A stretch of DNA of 64,000 bases from Acidobacteriota bacterium (GCA_018268915.1 JAFDVQ010000006.1:310001-374000); one strand, 5' to 3'. Shown: positions 53,586 through 63,492, numbered from the stretch's first letter. A program made the numbers and translations. Notes: a model not told the origin generated them from the letters alone.

Positions 53586-55889
53586 TTACTGCGTCACGGT
53601 CAGCTCGGCGTGAAGGGTCGCAGTTGAATCTTCTCCCGCCCACACATCGAACGTGCTTGGCTCTACGACCCACTTCTTCGTCTGCGGATCCCAGAACTGC
53701 AGCTCGTTTTTGCCGAGAGTGAAAGTAAGCGTCTGCTTCTCGCCGGGCTTCAGGGCCACGCGCTTGAATCCCTCGAGCTGGCGCACGGGTCTTGAGGCCG
53801 AACCCGAGCGCTGGTGAATGTACACCTGCGCTACGGCGTCTCCTGCCACGCCGCCCGAGTTCGTTACATCAACCCGCACCTCAGTCGCCTCGCCTGCCTT
53901 GACGCTGGCTTTACCAAGCTTCAGATTTTCGAACTTGAAGTTCGTGTAGCTCAGGCCATACCCAAATGGATAGAGCGGCTTGCTCGCCACATCCCAGTAA
54001 CGCGAAGTGAAGTTTGGGCGATCTTCCGGCTCGTGGGTGAGGTTGTGGTTGTAATAGAGCGGCTCCTCGCCAGCAGAGTGCGCCCAGCTGATGGGAAGTT
54101 TGCCGCCGGGATTCACTTCGCCGAACAAGACATCCGCAACCGCATTGCCTCCCTCGGTGCCGGGGAACCAAGCCTCGAGAATTGCCGGCACGTGCTGCGA
54201 TGCCCAGTTGATGTCGACGGGACGGCCGTTTTCGAGCACAAGGACAACCGGTTTACCGGAAGCAACTGCGGCTTCGAGCATCTGTTCCTGAATTCCGGGC
54301 AGGTTCATGGATGCGCGCGAAGCGGCTTCGCTACTCATCGACGCCATCTCGCCCATCACCGCAATCACGGTGTCCGCATCTGCGGCGGCGCTTTTAACCT
54401 TAGAGAGCCAGTCAGCAGTTTCTTCGGGAGTAGGTGGCGGGACGGGCTTTCCGCCGGAGAACTGGTCTACCATCCCGAGAAATGTCTTGCCGGGGACAGG
54501 ACCGGGCACAGCAGTGATCTCCGCTCCGGGAAGAAGAGCCTTCAGCGCCGCAAACACCGTCACCGGATGGCTCTTTCCGCCGCCGCCAAAGAGACCTTCC
54601 ACGGTCCATCCGCCTTCGATGTCATGAGTCGAGTCAGCCAGGGGGCCGATGACCGCAATCTTCTTCAGATCCTTCCTAAGCGGAAGCGTATTGTGCTCGT
54701 TCTTCAACAGGACCATCGAGCGCGAAGCGAGTTTGCGGCTCAGTTCTCTGCCTTCGGGACGGTTGAGAGTGGTCTCAACCTTCGACTCATCAACGTAGGG
54801 ATGATCGAACAACCCAAGCTTGTATTTAGCTTCGAGGATCGGCAGGACCATCTCATCCAGTTGCGCCACAGTGATTTTGCCGGCACTCACCAGCTTGCTG
54901 ATGTTTTTCACGTAAGTGCCGCTGGCCATGTCCATGTTCAGGCCTGCGCTGACACCCTTGAGTGCGGCATCTTCGGGGTCCTTCGCGAATCCATGCACCT
55001 GCAGACTGCCGACGGCAAATGCATCAGAGACGACGAAGCCCTTGTAGCCCCATTGATTGCGCAGAACGTCAGATAGAAGCCAGTGATTGCCGGAGGCCGG
55101 CACATCGTTCAGATCCATGTAAGCGCTCATAAAGCTTCCCGCACCGGCGTCGGCTGCAGCATGGAATGGCACAAGATAGACATTTTGCATCAGCTCTTCA
55201 GGGATATACGAAGAATCGTAGTCGCGGCCGCCCTCAGCCGCACCGTAGCCCGCAAAGTGCTTCACGCATACCAGTACGCTATCGGGCCCTACAGTTTCTC
55301 CCTGGAACCCGCGAACCTGCGCCCGCGCCATGGCAGCTCCCAGATATGGATCTTCGCCGGCGCCTTCCACGATTCGGCCCCATCGTGCGTCTCGCGCGAT
55401 GTCGACCATCGGAGTGAATGTCCACAGAATTCCGGCCGCTCTCGCATCTTGACCTGCGTAGCGCTGCGCGGCTTCTTCGACGGACGGATCCCAGGATGAC
55501 GCCATGGCAAGCGGAACAGGGAACGCCGTCCGGTAACCATGAATCACATCAAATGCGAAAAGGATTGGGATGTGCAGACGTGACTTCTCTACCGCGAGGT
55601 GCTGAAGGCGATTGATCTCCTTCACGTCAATGAGCCACAGAACCGAACCAACTCCGCCCTTGGCGATCAGGTCATCGGGCTTGTCGCCACCGAGTCCCGG
55701 GATTACCATTCCCGCTGCCTGGTTCATCTGGCCGATTTTTTCGTCGAGATTCATTTGTTTCAATAAGGCTTCAGCCCGTCGATGTGCCTCGGCCGAGCTG
55801 ATTGCTGCGGATTGAGCCGGTATGTGAATCGTGAATGCAAGAAGGCAGCCGAGCAGAACGAGCGACTTCACTGGCCTGAAATTTCGCAT
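53586..55889 (-). CDS. bglX: Glycoside hydrolase family 3 (BglX-like beta-glucosidase), exported
   Basis: About 767 aa from the ATG at 55889 (MRNFRPVKSLVLLGCLLAFT, a signal peptide); a longer frame opens at 55925. It contains a GH3 N-terminal barrel (FAFDVIHGYRTAFP, DARWGRIVEGAGEDPYL, HFAGYGAAEGG, the nucleophile Asp in GFVVSDAFAVGS), the GH3 C-terminal sandwich and a fibronectin III-like end. Periplasmic BglX-type enzymes cleave beta-glucosides from plant or bacterial glycans. The minus-strand gene shares a 631-bp upstream region with the gene at 56521. Confidence 0.92.
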   Translation of the reverse strand: MRNFRPVKSLVLLGCLLAFTIHIPAQSAAISSAEAHRRAEALLKQMNLDEKIGQMNQAAGMVIPGLGGDKPDDLIAKGGVGSVLWLIDVKEINRLQHLAVEKSRLHIPILFAFDVIHGYRTAFPVPLAMASSWDPSVEEAAQRYAGQDARAAGILWTFTPMVDIARDARWGRIVEGAGEDPYLGAAMARAQVRGFQGETVGPDSVLVCVKHFAGYGAAEGGRDYDSSYIPEELMQNVYLVPFHAAADAGAGSFMSAYMDLNDVPASGNHWLLSDVLRNQWGYKGFVVSDAFAVGSLQVHGFAKDPEDAALKGVSAGLNMDMASGTYVKNISKLVSAGKITVAQLDEMVLPILEAKYKLGLFDHPYVDESKVETTLNRPEGRELSRKLASRSMVLLKNEHNTLPLRKDLKKIAVIGPLADSTHDIEGGWTVEGLFGGGGKSHPVTVFAALKALLPGAEITAVPGPVPGKTFLGMVDQFSGGKPVPPPTPEETADWLSKVKSAAADADTVIAVMGEMASMSSEAASRASMNLPGIQEQMLEAAVASGKPVVLVLENGRPVDINWASQHVPAILEAWFPGTEGGNAVADVLFGEVNPGGKLPISWAHSAGEEPLYYNHNLTHEPEDRPNFTSRYWDVASKPLYPFGYGLSYTNFKFENLKLGKASVKAGEATEVRVDVTNSGGVAGDAVAQVYIHQRSGSASRPVRQLEGFKRVALKPGEKQTLTFTLGKNELQFWDPQTKKWVVEPSTFDVWAGEDSTATLHAELTVTQ

Positions 55890-56520
55890 GGACGTTTTCG
55901 TCCCTCCCCGGGGACTGAAAAGCATAGTGCATGAGGATGATGTTTTGCTGGCCGCTCGGATTTCGTGCTGAGTCGGCCGCCGAGGCTATGAACGCGGCAC
56001 CATTCAGTCACATAACCGTGTGCGCAACTCGATTGGTGTCTCCACAAAAAAGCGCCCCCCGATTAGTCCTGCCTGGATCAGTCCAGGTCTGGTAACCGGA
56101 GGGGCGAGGAGCCGCAATCACAAGAAAACGCGCCGTTGGTGCGACACACTTTCGGCACATCTCCTGGACCGGATTCAAATGTATGCAGAACTGAAGATGG
56201 CAAAAAGGTTTAATCGGGTAGCAGTGATCCGTCCTCTCCACTAACGCACTCAAAACATGAGCTTTACTCTATTCTGGACAACCGCAATTGTGGGACGTAT
56301 TATACGCAGTGCAGGGAATCCAGAAATCAATACGTCCGTCTCGTCTTCACTTCACATTCAAAGCCACTGAGAGACGCATGTAGGACTCGCATCCTGCGAA
56401 ATGTATTTTTGGGTTGAACGGTCGATCTGATTGCATCGAGGCACCCTTTTCTAGATGCGCAATTTCGATCGCTCGACATTGCCCTCTTGAAAAGGGCTAG
56501 AGCCGCTTCAAGGAGTATCG
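55890..56520. other. 631-bp divergent intergenic region
   Basis: This region separates the GH3 gene from the gene at 56521. I see no convincing gene. It holds a CCTGGA/TCCAGG hairpin near 56071-56086 and a distant inverted repeat CCCTTTT (56444-56450) with AAAAGGG (56490-56496), just upstream of the 56521 ribosome-binding site. No clear promoter was found. Confidence 0.4.
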
Positions 56521-57831
56521 ATGCCGTTGGCGCCTAAATCCATGCCGGACGTGGAGCAGCCCGCGCTGACCTCAGATCCCGCGGCGGTTCGCGAGCAATT
56601 GCATCGGCTTCTCGCTCACCCGCTCTTCGCCAACAGCAAGCGCTACCCCGCCCTCCTCGCTTACACAGTTGAGCAGACGCTCCTAGGCAATGGCGGCGAA
56701 CTGAAGGAGCGAAGTATAGGGATCGAAGTTTTCGGGCGAACTCCCACTTACGATGCCAATGCTGATCCGGTTGTTCGCATCACCGCAGGAGAGGTCCGCA
56801 AAAGGCTCGGTCTTTACTACTACGATTCGGCCCATACCGGTGAGCTCATCATCGAGCTGCCCGTAGGCTCCTACATGCCGCTCTTTCGGCAACCGGAGGG
56901 CTTCGCCGAGTCATCATCAGCAATCATCGAGCCTTCCCATGCGCTGGCAACGGTTATTTCGGAACCACAGCCGACAGTCTTCGCTACTCCCGCAGAGGTG
57001 CCTGCTCCCCCTAGATCTTCGCGCCTTCGCTGGCCTCTGCTCGCATTACTCACCGTGGTGGGATGCGTCGCTGGTGTTTTGATAGGGATGCGAATTCAGC
57101 CCACACCACCGGTGGAAGGCCCATCCAATATCGATCGCTTCTGGGAGCCGTTCCTATCAAGTCCGAACACAACGACGTTCTGCCTCGGCGAACCTGCTAA
57201 GAACATCGACCTGGACTCGATCAACTCCTTCGAGGCGCCGGTTGGCGCTCCGGCAGAACCGCAGAAGCTCTATGTGCGTCTGCATCTCTCCGGAAATCTC
57301 GCTCTCGCCGACGTGATCACACTGACGCGCGCCGCAGCTGCACTTGAATCGCGCCACAAAGCGTTTCGCGTTGTGCCCGCTTCTGAAGCAAGCTTTGCGC
57401 AGCTTCGCGAGGGACCAATCGTTTTGATCGGCGCTTTCGACAACATCTGGACACTTCGCTTGACGCAGAAATTGCGATTCGGGTTCGAATCAAAGAATGG
57501 CGATGCGCTGCTCGTCGACCGAAAGAGCGGAGATAAGACGACCTGGGCGACCAACTGGGACCTGCCCTATCAGAAGTTGTCGAAAGATTACGCGATCGTT
57601 GCGCGCATCCACGACGGAACGACTGGGCAGCCTGTAATTATTGCCGCGGGTATCTCCGAAGAAGGTACTGAAGCAGCCGGAGAGATCCTCTATAACCCTG
57701 TTTACCTTAATACACTGCTTGCGAAGGCGCCCGCCAACTGGGAGAAGATGAACATGGAAGCAGTGATCGAAACTCAGGTAATCGAAGGCCACTCCGGCCC
57801 GCCGAACATACTTGCTCTCGAAATCTGGTAG
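56521..57831 (+). CDS. Membrane-anchored putative regulator with conserved N-terminal domain
   Basis: The 436-aa protein starts with ATG behind AAGGAG. Residues 20-125 carry REQLHRLLAHPLFANSKRYP, LKERSIGIEVFGRTPTYD, ADPVVRITAGEVRKRL and IELPVGSYMPLF. This pattern is known from N-terminal domains of bacterial adenylate-cyclase/TPR-type signalling proteins, and I infer a winged-helix-like fold. One membrane helix follows at about 169-191. The C-terminal part (about 200-436) looks like an extracytoplasmic alpha/beta sensor domain of unknown ligand. The position between two glycosidase genes suggests carbohydrate sensing, which is inference. Confidence 0.7.
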   Translation: MPLAPKSMPDVEQPALTSDPAAVREQLHRLLAHPLFANSKRYPALLAYTVEQTLLGNGGELKERSIGIEVFGRTPTYDANADPVVRITAGEVRKRLGLYYYDSAHTGELIIELPVGSYMPLFRQPEGFAESSSAIIEPSHALATVISEPQPTVFATPAEVPAPPRSSRLRWPLLALLTVVGCVAGVLIGMRIQPTPPVEGPSNIDRFWEPFLSSPNTTTFCLGEPAKNIDLDSINSFEAPVGAPAEPQKLYVRLHLSGNLALADVITLTRAAAALESRHKAFRVVPASEASFAQLREGPIVLIGAFDNIWTLRLTQKLRFGFESKNGDALLVDRKSGDKTTWATNWDLPYQKLSKDYAIVARIHDGTTGQPVIIAAGISEEGTEAAGEILYNPVYLNTLLAKAPANWEKMNMEAVIETQVIEGHSGPPNILALEIW

Positions 57832-57882
57832 TTGCGTCTGCCGTTCAGCTGCGATCGGGACAACAACAAACCCGTTGACTCT

Positions 57883-58113
57883 CTACTTCGACTTCGCTTT
57901 CTGTGCGGCCCAGCGTTTCCGTTGCGCCTCAGCTATTCGCTTCCGTGCTTCAGGACTAAGAACACGCTTCTTTCTTCTTTTACCTGGCCCTTTGGTTGAT
58001 TTGTTTACGGCACTCGACGAACTAATCGATCGTGAACCTGCGAGCAAAGAGCGCACCTGAGTTAGTCTTGCGATCTCCGCGTCAATTTCGGCAAGGATAG
58101 ATTCCATCGACAT
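57883..58113 (-). CDS. Small basic protein with lysine/arginine-rich tail
   Basis: The 76-aa protein has an N-terminal short coiled coil (MESILAEIDAEIARLTQVRS), a Ser-rich linker and a basic C-terminus (KRRKKRVLSPEARKRIAEAQ, then KRWAAQKAK). The last motif resembles SPEAR.RIA..Q..RW helices of small DNA-associated proteins. I infer a nucleoid- or DNA-binding role; the family is not certain. Two in-frame ATGs compete for the start. Confidence 0.65.
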   Translation of the reverse strand: MSMESILAEIDAEIARLTQVRSLLAGSRSISSSSAVNKSTKGPGKRRKKRVLSPEARKRIAEAQRKRWAAQKAKSK

Positions 58114-58188
58114 ACGTGAAGCATAAATGAATCGCCATCTCAGACATACAGGAAACTCGTTACTTACATTAATGCAATTTGCGGTTAC

Positions 58189-60048
58189 CTAGTTCGGGTT
58201 ACCAGCATTTCTCTCTTGGTATTCCTTCTGCAGAACATAGAATGCCTTCTTCTTCTCGCCCTGATCGGAGATAAGTCCCTTTCGGTTGAATTCATCCTGG
58301 ATGCCGGCGAGCGGACGATTTGGTGAGCGGAAATCCATCAGCAGCCAAGGACTCATCCCGCGCAATTGCGCAATCTTGCGCAACATCGGCAGTTGGTGAC
58401 GATAGATATTTGCCTGGTACTCTTCAGTCCATCGTTGGTTTTCATTTCCATGCAGGCCTGCCTTCGCGTCTCCGCCAAACTCGCTCATGATCAAAGGCTT
58501 CTCGTATCCAATCTGCCATTGCGTTGTATCGGCATTCTCAGGACGGCCCTCGTACCAGCCGATATATTCGTTCGTTCCCAACACATCCAGAACCTTGCCA
58601 AGGGGATCATCGACAATCTTCGTGCTTCCCTTCGCACGTACCAGAAGGGCCGCTGTGATGAGCCGGGTCGAATCAAGTTCGCGGGCGTGCGACGCCAGCT
58701 TTCCAATAAACTCAGTGCGTGCCGCCGTGTTCGGCGTCTCATTGGCCATTGACCAGAGGGCAATCGCAGCGTGATTGCGCGATGTGTTGATCTCTTCTGT
58801 CAATTGCTGCTCGGCCTTCGCAAACACTTTTGGATTGTCGAATTGCAGCGCCCAATAAACTGGAATCTCCGACCAGACCAAGACTCCCATGCGGTCCGCG
58901 GCCCGCAGCATCGTTTCCGGATGCGGGTAGTGCGCAAGACGCATGAAGTTACAGCCGAGTTCTTTGGCCCAGCCAATCAATATCTCCGCATCCTTGTCAG
59001 AGAAAGCGCGGCCAGTGCGATACGGCGCTTCAGCATGTGCGGTTATGCCACGAAGGAAGATCGGCTTTCCATTCAGCAGAATTTCGATACCACGAACTTC
59101 GATAGTACGAAACCCAATTAATTCATCTACCGAATCCCGTCCGGAGCGGATCACTACCTTATACAGCTTGGGGTTTTCGGGTGACCAGCGCTCCAGTCCC
59201 TTCACGTTGAAATGCAATGCTGCACGGCCGTCCACGCCAACCTCGGCAGAAGAGTTCGCATTTAAGTCGGGAATTTGAACCTGTACCTTCGTTCCGGCAG
59301 TTGCGCCTGTCACATGCACCCAGCCCTCAATTACTTCGTCTTCTGTGCGGCTCAGATGAACGTCGTATTGATCGATAAAGGACTCGGGAACTTCAATCAG
59401 CGATACGTCGCGGGTAAGTCCGCCATAGTTCCACCAATCGGTTTGGAGAGTGGGGACGTTGTCTTCACTGCGGGTATTGTCGACTGCCGCGACCACGAAG
59501 TTGGGGCCTGAATGCACGGCCTGCGTGATTTCGCAATTGAATGAGGTGAATCCGCCTTCGTGCTCGCAGACCTTCTGCCCGTTGACCCAGAACCATGAGT
59601 GATAATTGGCAGCTCCTATATGGAGAAAAATATGCGAGTTCTGCTTCGGCTCATAGGTGAAGTCCTTCTCGTACCAGACCGGGCCTTCGTAGTACATGAG
59701 CGACTCGCGCTGGGTATTCCAGTCTCCAGGAACTTTTAGTTTTGGCGCTGTGCCAAAGTCGTACTCCGTAGGAAATGGATCGCCGGCCTTGGCCTTGTAG
59801 TTTATGAACCAGCCATTCTTCTTCTCTTCGTGATGGAAGCTGAACAGTCCGGAGAAGTAGGGGTCGACGATGGAGGCCCACTCGCCATCGAGAGAAATGG
59901 ATGTTCGACGGTCTGCACCCGTCAGTACGATTGGCTCCGATGAGGCAAAAGCAATTGAAGCCGACGTTAAAGCCATGAGCAGGCAAGCGACGGCGGTGGT
60001 CGCCGATACAAAATGGCGTAAGCCTGGGCGAATCAAGAATGAAGACAT
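58189..60048 (-). CDS. Glycoside hydrolase family 2 (beta-glucuronidase/galactosidase-like), exported
   Basis: The 619-aa protein starts with ATG behind AAGGGA. A signal peptide (SATTAVACLLMALTSASIAF) is followed by a GH2 sugar-binding domain (HIFLHIGAANYHSWFWVNGQ), an immunoglobulin-like domain and a TIM barrel. The acid/base Glu lies in WSMANETPN and the nucleophile Glu in PLIMSEFGGDA; both catalytic residues are present. It likely releases terminal beta-glucuronosyl or beta-galactosyl residues; exact specificity is not visible. Together with the GH3 gene it suggests extracytoplasmic glycan breakdown. Confidence 0.88.
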   Translation of the reverse strand: MSSFLIRPGLRHFVSATTAVACLLMALTSASIAFASSEPIVLTGADRRTSISLDGEWASIVDPYFSGLFSFHHEEKKNGWFINYKAKAGDPFPTEYDFGTAPKLKVPGDWNTQRESLMYYEGPVWYEKDFTYEPKQNSHIFLHIGAANYHSWFWVNGQKVCEHEGGFTSFNCEITQAVHSGPNFVVAAVDNTRSEDNVPTLQTDWWNYGGLTRDVSLIEVPESFIDQYDVHLSRTEDEVIEGWVHVTGATAGTKVQVQIPDLNANSSAEVGVDGRAALHFNVKGLERWSPENPKLYKVVIRSGRDSVDELIGFRTIEVRGIEILLNGKPIFLRGITAHAEAPYRTGRAFSDKDAEILIGWAKELGCNFMRLAHYPHPETMLRAADRMGVLVWSEIPVYWALQFDNPKVFAKAEQQLTEEINTSRNHAAIALWSMANETPNTAARTEFIGKLASHARELDSTRLITAALLVRAKGSTKIVDDPLGKVLDVLGTNEYIGWYEGRPENADTTQWQIGYEKPLIMSEFGGDAKAGLHGNENQRWTEEYQANIYRHQLPMLRKIAQLRGMSPWLLMDFRSPNRPLAGIQDEFNRKGLISDQGEKKKAFYVLQKEYQERNAGNPN

Positions 60049-60170
60049 GTCGATCCCTTTTTGACTTGATTGAGAGACATCTGAACGGAAAGATACGCGC
60101 TCTCGGCAGAGGGATCATCTTATCGTCACGCGCCGCGACGTGTACATTCGAGACCGCCATTACAAATAGA

Positions 60171-60196
60171 AAGGGCGAGCCACTCAGCCCGCCCTT
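60171..60196 (-). terminator. Terminator of the 60220 gene
   Basis: AAGGGCG (60171-60177) pairs with CGCCCTT (60190-60196). Read on the minus strand it is followed by TTTCTATTT, 24 bp after the stop of the gene at 60220. Confidence 0.8.
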
Positions 60197-60219
60197 CACT
60201 TGCAGTCAGATCGCAGCAG

Positions 60220-60774
60220 TTACATCGGCCCCATGAACATTATATGGACATACGTTCCGAGGCGAACGTTGTAGGCGAGGTAATAACCATCGTGGTCAGG
60301 GTCGAGATAGATGACGACATCATCCGAATCCCAGTTCCAGTCGCTGCAGAAGGCGAAATCTGCGGATGCGACAGTCCAGTACCAGTTGTTAAATCGAAAC
60401 CTGGTCGGACCTCCGCCCGTTAGCTGCCAGCGATGCGAAGGACCGAAACCACCGGTGAAGCGCCCGTGCTCCCAGGGATGCTGCACCCGATAACGATCGT
60501 CATCTCGTCCTGTATCGTGGCCCACCCATTTGTTTCCGCGATCGACATGCGGAGAATTCGGATGCCCCTTTTGATCGGAGAAGTTGCGCTGTTGCAGCTG
60601 TTGCTGGCGCATGCTGTCCATCTTGTGCGCCGGCGCTGCCTTGGGAGCGCGATACGGTGCGGGTCCACGTGAAGGCGGCATCGCCGGCCTGCCATGATCT
60701 TGAGGATGCTGCTGAGCAACGACGGGAATGCTTGCTGCCAAAAGTGCTGCCAGAACTACATTCACTGTACGCAT
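60220..60774 (-). CDS. Exported aromatic-rich hypothetical protein, first of a paralog pair
   Basis: The start is the ATG at 60774 with AAAGGAGG upstream. Of 184 aa, the first part is a signal peptide (MRTVNVVLAALLAASIPVVA), then a Pro/His/Gln-rich linker and a C-terminal domain rich in Trp, Tyr and Asp (WYWTVASADFAFCSDWNWDS, VVIYLDPDHDGYYLAYNVRL, GTYVHIMFMG). The domain recurs in the frameshifted neighbour at 61019. The family is not recognised. The pairs of aromatic and acidic residues suggest a ligand- or surface-binding beta domain outside the cytoplasm. Confidence 0.8.
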   Translation of the reverse strand: MRTVNVVLAALLAASIPVVAQQHPQDHGRPAMPPSRGPAPYRAPKAAPAHKMDSMRQQQLQQRNFSDQKGHPNSPHVDRGNKWVGHDTGRDDDRYRVQHPWEHGRFTGGFGPSHRWQLTGGGPTRFRFNNWYWTVASADFAFCSDWNWDSDDVVIYLDPDHDGYYLAYNVRLGTYVHIMFMGPM

Positions 60775-60970
60775 GATGTTTCCTCCTTTTGCGTACGCTG
60801 AGCGGCTCAAAAAACGTGGCCGTTTCAGTATGATCTCTACTTCATCTCACAGCTCTATAGACACACATCAGAATGCGGAGTTGCAGTGACTGCAACTGCT
60901 TGCAACTTCTTCCAGATAAGAATGCGAAAAATTATTGAATCAAATGTGGCGAAAGCCTGCAAACAGAAAA

Positions 60971-60990
60971 GGGCGGCCCGCAGGCCGCCC
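60971..60990 (-). terminator. Terminator of the frameshifted paralog
   Basis: GGGCGGCC (60971-60978) pairs perfectly with GGCCGCCC (60983-60990) around CGCA. On the minus strand TTTTCTGTTT follows, 28 bp after the stop at 61019. Confidence 0.85.
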
Positions 60991-61018
60991 GATCCTTTAC
61001 CGACATCTATCTCTTGAT

Positions 61019-61545
61019 TTAATGCCCCATATACATCACGTGCACATAGGTTCCGAGGCGCAAGTTATATGCCAGGTACCATCCTGCATGATCCGGATCC
61101 GCGTAGATGGAGACGCTATCTGCGTTCCAGTCCCAGTCGCCGCAGTAGGCAGCGTCGTACGAAGCGACGTTCCAATTCCAGCCGCTGAATGAGAATGCCG
61201 TGGCGGAACCGCTGCTCAGATGCCATATATGTTCTCGCCCATAGCCGCCTTCCCATCGACCATGCTCCCACGCATTTTCAATGCGATAGTGTTCGTCGTT
61301 GCGCCCCGTGTCATGACCAACCCAGCGAATGCCGTCGACGTGCGGGTAGTAAGGATGTCCATGATGGTCCTGAAAATCCCATCCTTCGTAGTACTGGTGT
61401 GGATGGCCGTGATATTCCCTCGGCCCCTGTAACGGAGCGGTGCGGGAATATTCACGATCGACGCGATCACGTGATCATCGTGTTCTGCGAATATGGGAAT
61501 GCTGAAAGCGAGGATGCCTGCAACTGCCAGGGGAGCGATGCGCAT
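61019..61545 (-). pseudogene. Frameshifted paralog of the 60220 protein
   Basis: The ATG at 61545 opens a signal peptide (MRIAPLAVAGILAFSIPIFA). Near 61468-61475 the frame is lost after AEHDDH; dropping or adding one base there, in the context GATCACGTGATC, restores the homologous frame, which continues through RVDREYSRTAPLQGPREYHG to WNWNVASYDAAYCGDWDWNA and NLRLGTYVHVMYMGH before TAA at 61019. This matches the 60220 protein almost throughout. It is either a real single-base frameshift or a sequencing error; the strongly conserved domain after the shift suggests the loss is recent or not real. Confidence 0.8.
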
Positions 61546-61696
61546 GGTTCCTCCCTATAGCCTTCAGGGACAGGAACCGCACGGACAGAGAGTCGCTGAA
61601 GGCGGGTTCCGAAGTGCACCTACTCTACTCCACCTTCAGAAATCCTGATGCATTACTTAAGATTGACGAGAGACTGGCACGAAGTCACCCCGCGAA

Positions 61697-63007
61697 TCAA
61701 GCCACGACAGCGGCAGAGGCGCGACGCCACGCATAGAGCGGGAACTTGTTTGCCAGCTCGGCTACTTCGCCGCGAATGCGATCGAGTGTGGCATCTTCGT
61801 GGCGGTTATCCAAGGCCTGTGCGATCCATCCGCCAATGATGCGCATCTCCGCTTCCTTCATGCCGCGCGTGGTAAGCGCCGGAGTGCCGATGCGAATGCC
61901 CGATGGCTTGAGCGGCGGATTGGTATCATACGGGATCGCGTTCTTATTCACCGTTATTCCGGCCTTACCGAGAGCCGCTTCCGCTTCAGAGCCTAAAATA
62001 CCTTTTTGAAAGACGTCGACCAGCATCAGGTGATTGTCGGTTCCGCCTGAGACAATCCGATAGCCTGCCTCCTGTAGTGACAAGGCCAGCGACTTCGCAT
62101 TTGAGACAGTCTGAGCGGCGTAAGTCTTGAACTCAGGCCGCAGCACCTCGCCGAACGCCACTGCCTTTGCCGCGATGATGTGCACCAGAGGACCACCCTG
62201 CTGGCCAGGAAACACGGCCATATCGATGGCTTTTCCGATCGTCTGCTCGGCCTTCTCGCCAACCTGATAGTTCTTCCCGCAAAGAATCATTCCGGCACGC
62301 GGTCCGCGCAGCGTCTTGTGCGTGGTGGTGGTGGTGATGTGAGCATGCGGAATCGGCGAGGGGTGCGAGCCGCCGGCAACGAGCCCGGCAATGTGGGCCA
62401 TGTCGAAGATGTAAACCGCGCCCACCTTGTCGGCAATCTGGCGCATGCGCGCAAAATCCCACAGCCGCGGATACGCGCTGGCTCCGCCGATGATTGCCTT
62501 CGGCTTTTCCCGAACGGCGATGGCCTCGAGTTCGTCGTAGTCGATCACTTCCGTATCGCGCCGAACCGTGTAGAACGTGGTCCGATAGAGCTTGCCGCTG
62601 AAGCTGAGCTTGTGGCCGTGCGTCAGGTGCCCGCCGTGGGCCAGATCCAGGCCGAGAATGGTGTCGCCCGGATTTAGAACCGCCATGTACGCGCCGGCAT
62701 TCGCCTGCGAGCCGGAGTGCGGCTGCACATTGGCGAACTCCGCATCGAAAATCTGCTTCGCCCGATCGCGCGCCAGGTTCTCGACCACGTCGGTGTACTC
62801 GCAGCCACCGTAATAGCGCCGACCCGGATATCCCTCGGCATACTTGTTGGTGAAGACCGAACCTGCCGCCTCCAGCACCGCTTCCGAGACGAAATTCTCG
62901 CTCGCGATCATCTCCAGCCCTTCGTGCTGGCGGAGCGCTTCGTGGTCAATGGCGGCTGCTACTTCAGGATCGGCTTGGGCAAGGGAAAGTGCCATGCGGT
63001 CGGTCAT
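61697..63007 (-). CDS. glyA: Serine hydroxymethyltransferase
   Basis: The 436-aa protein has the normal family length. Motifs: [55 protein letters not shown] and [14 protein letters not shown], where the Lys forms the PLP Schiff base. It converts serine and tetrahydrofolate to glycine and 5,10-methylene-THF in the cytoplasm. It starts with ATG at 63007 and is divergent from the PadR gene at 63131; 124 bp separate them. Confidence 0.97.
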   Translation of the reverse strand: MTDRMALSLAQADPEVAAAIDHEALRQHEGLEMIASENFVSEAVLEAAGSVFTNKYAEGYPGRRYYGGCEYTDVVENLARDRAKQIFDAEFANVQPHSGSQANAGAYMAVLNPGDTILGLDLAHGGHLTHGHKLSFSGKLYRTTFYTVRRDTEVIDYDELEAIAVREKPKAIIGGASAYPRLWDFARMRQIADKVGAVYIFDMAHIAGLVAGGSHPSPIPHAHITTTTTHKTLRGPRAGMILCGKNYQVGEKAEQTIGKAIDMAVFPGQQGGPLVHIIAAKAVAFGEVLRPEFKTYAAQTVSNAKSLALSLQEAGYRIVSGGTDNHLMLVDVFQKGILGSEAEAALGKAGITVNKNAIPYDTNPPLKPSGIRIGTPALTTRGMKEAEMRIIGGWIAQALDNRHEDATLDRIRGEVAELANKFPLYAWRRASAAVVA

Positions 63008-63078
63008 ATCTAGGATTCTACGGCATTCCGAGCACGCAATTCAGCATACGTTTTGTGACGAACCCTTCCGCGCTTCTG

Positions 63079-63120
63079 TTGACATTCTGACTATCGGAAG
63101 AATATATGTTGAATCTCAAC
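63079..63120 (+). promoter_or_regulatory. Promoter and operator-like dyad of the second PadR gene
   Basis: TTGACA (63079-63084) and TATATG (63103-63108) are 18 bp apart, a good sigma-70-type pair. GTTGA-ATC-TCAAC (63108-63120) is a perfect dyad at the likely transcription start, 10 bp before the ATG at 63131, a plausible PadR autorepression site. Confidence 0.65.
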
Positions 63121-63130
63121 AGGAGAAAGA

Positions 63131-63469
63131 ATGGGCGACAACAAATCCGACGTATTGCAAGGCACGCTTGACCTGATGGTGTTGAAAACTCTGGAAGCGA
63201 TGAGCCCGCTGCACGGATACGGCATTGCACGACGGATCGAACAGGTGAGTGGAGACTCGATCGTCCTGAATCAGGGCACCATCTATCCTGCACTGCTGCG
63301 CCTTGAACAGCGGGGATGGATCAAGTCCGAGTGGGGAACCTCCGAAACCAACCGGCGCGCCCGTTTCTATTCGCTCAGCCGCGTCGGCCGCAAAAAGATC
63401 GCCGAAGAAACGGAAAACTGGGAACGTATCGCTGCCACGATGGCTCGTTTCCTCGCGCCATCCAACTAA
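63131..63469 (+). CDS. PadR-family transcriptional regulator
   Basis: The 112-aa protein has an ATG behind AACAGGAG. It matches the PadR at 43887 over most of its length (QGTLDLMVLKTLEAMSPLHG, LNQGTIYPALLRLEQRGW, RARFYSLSRVGRKKI). It is followed after 23 bp by an ADOP permease gene, so it presumably controls that gene. Confidence 0.93.
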   Translation: MGDNKSDVLQGTLDLMVLKTLEAMSPLHGYGIARRIEQVSGDSIVLNQGTIYPALLRLEQRGWIKSEWGTSETNRRARFYSLSRVGRKKIAEETENWERIAATMARFLAPSN

Positions 63470-63492
63470 CGCAATGCTCCCAGGAGCCGCCG

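Noticed and set aside
56008..56253. Overlapping short frames on both strands in the GH3 upstream region
   Set aside because: Neither has a ribosome-binding site or recognisable domain, and each is as plausible as the other, which suggests chance.
56521..56960. N-terminal domain considered as CadC/OmpR winged helix, as in the 2979-5123 gene
   Set aside because: The motifs (LLAHPLFANSKRYP, GIEVFGRTPTYD) are a different conserved domain; only a general regulator role is claimed.
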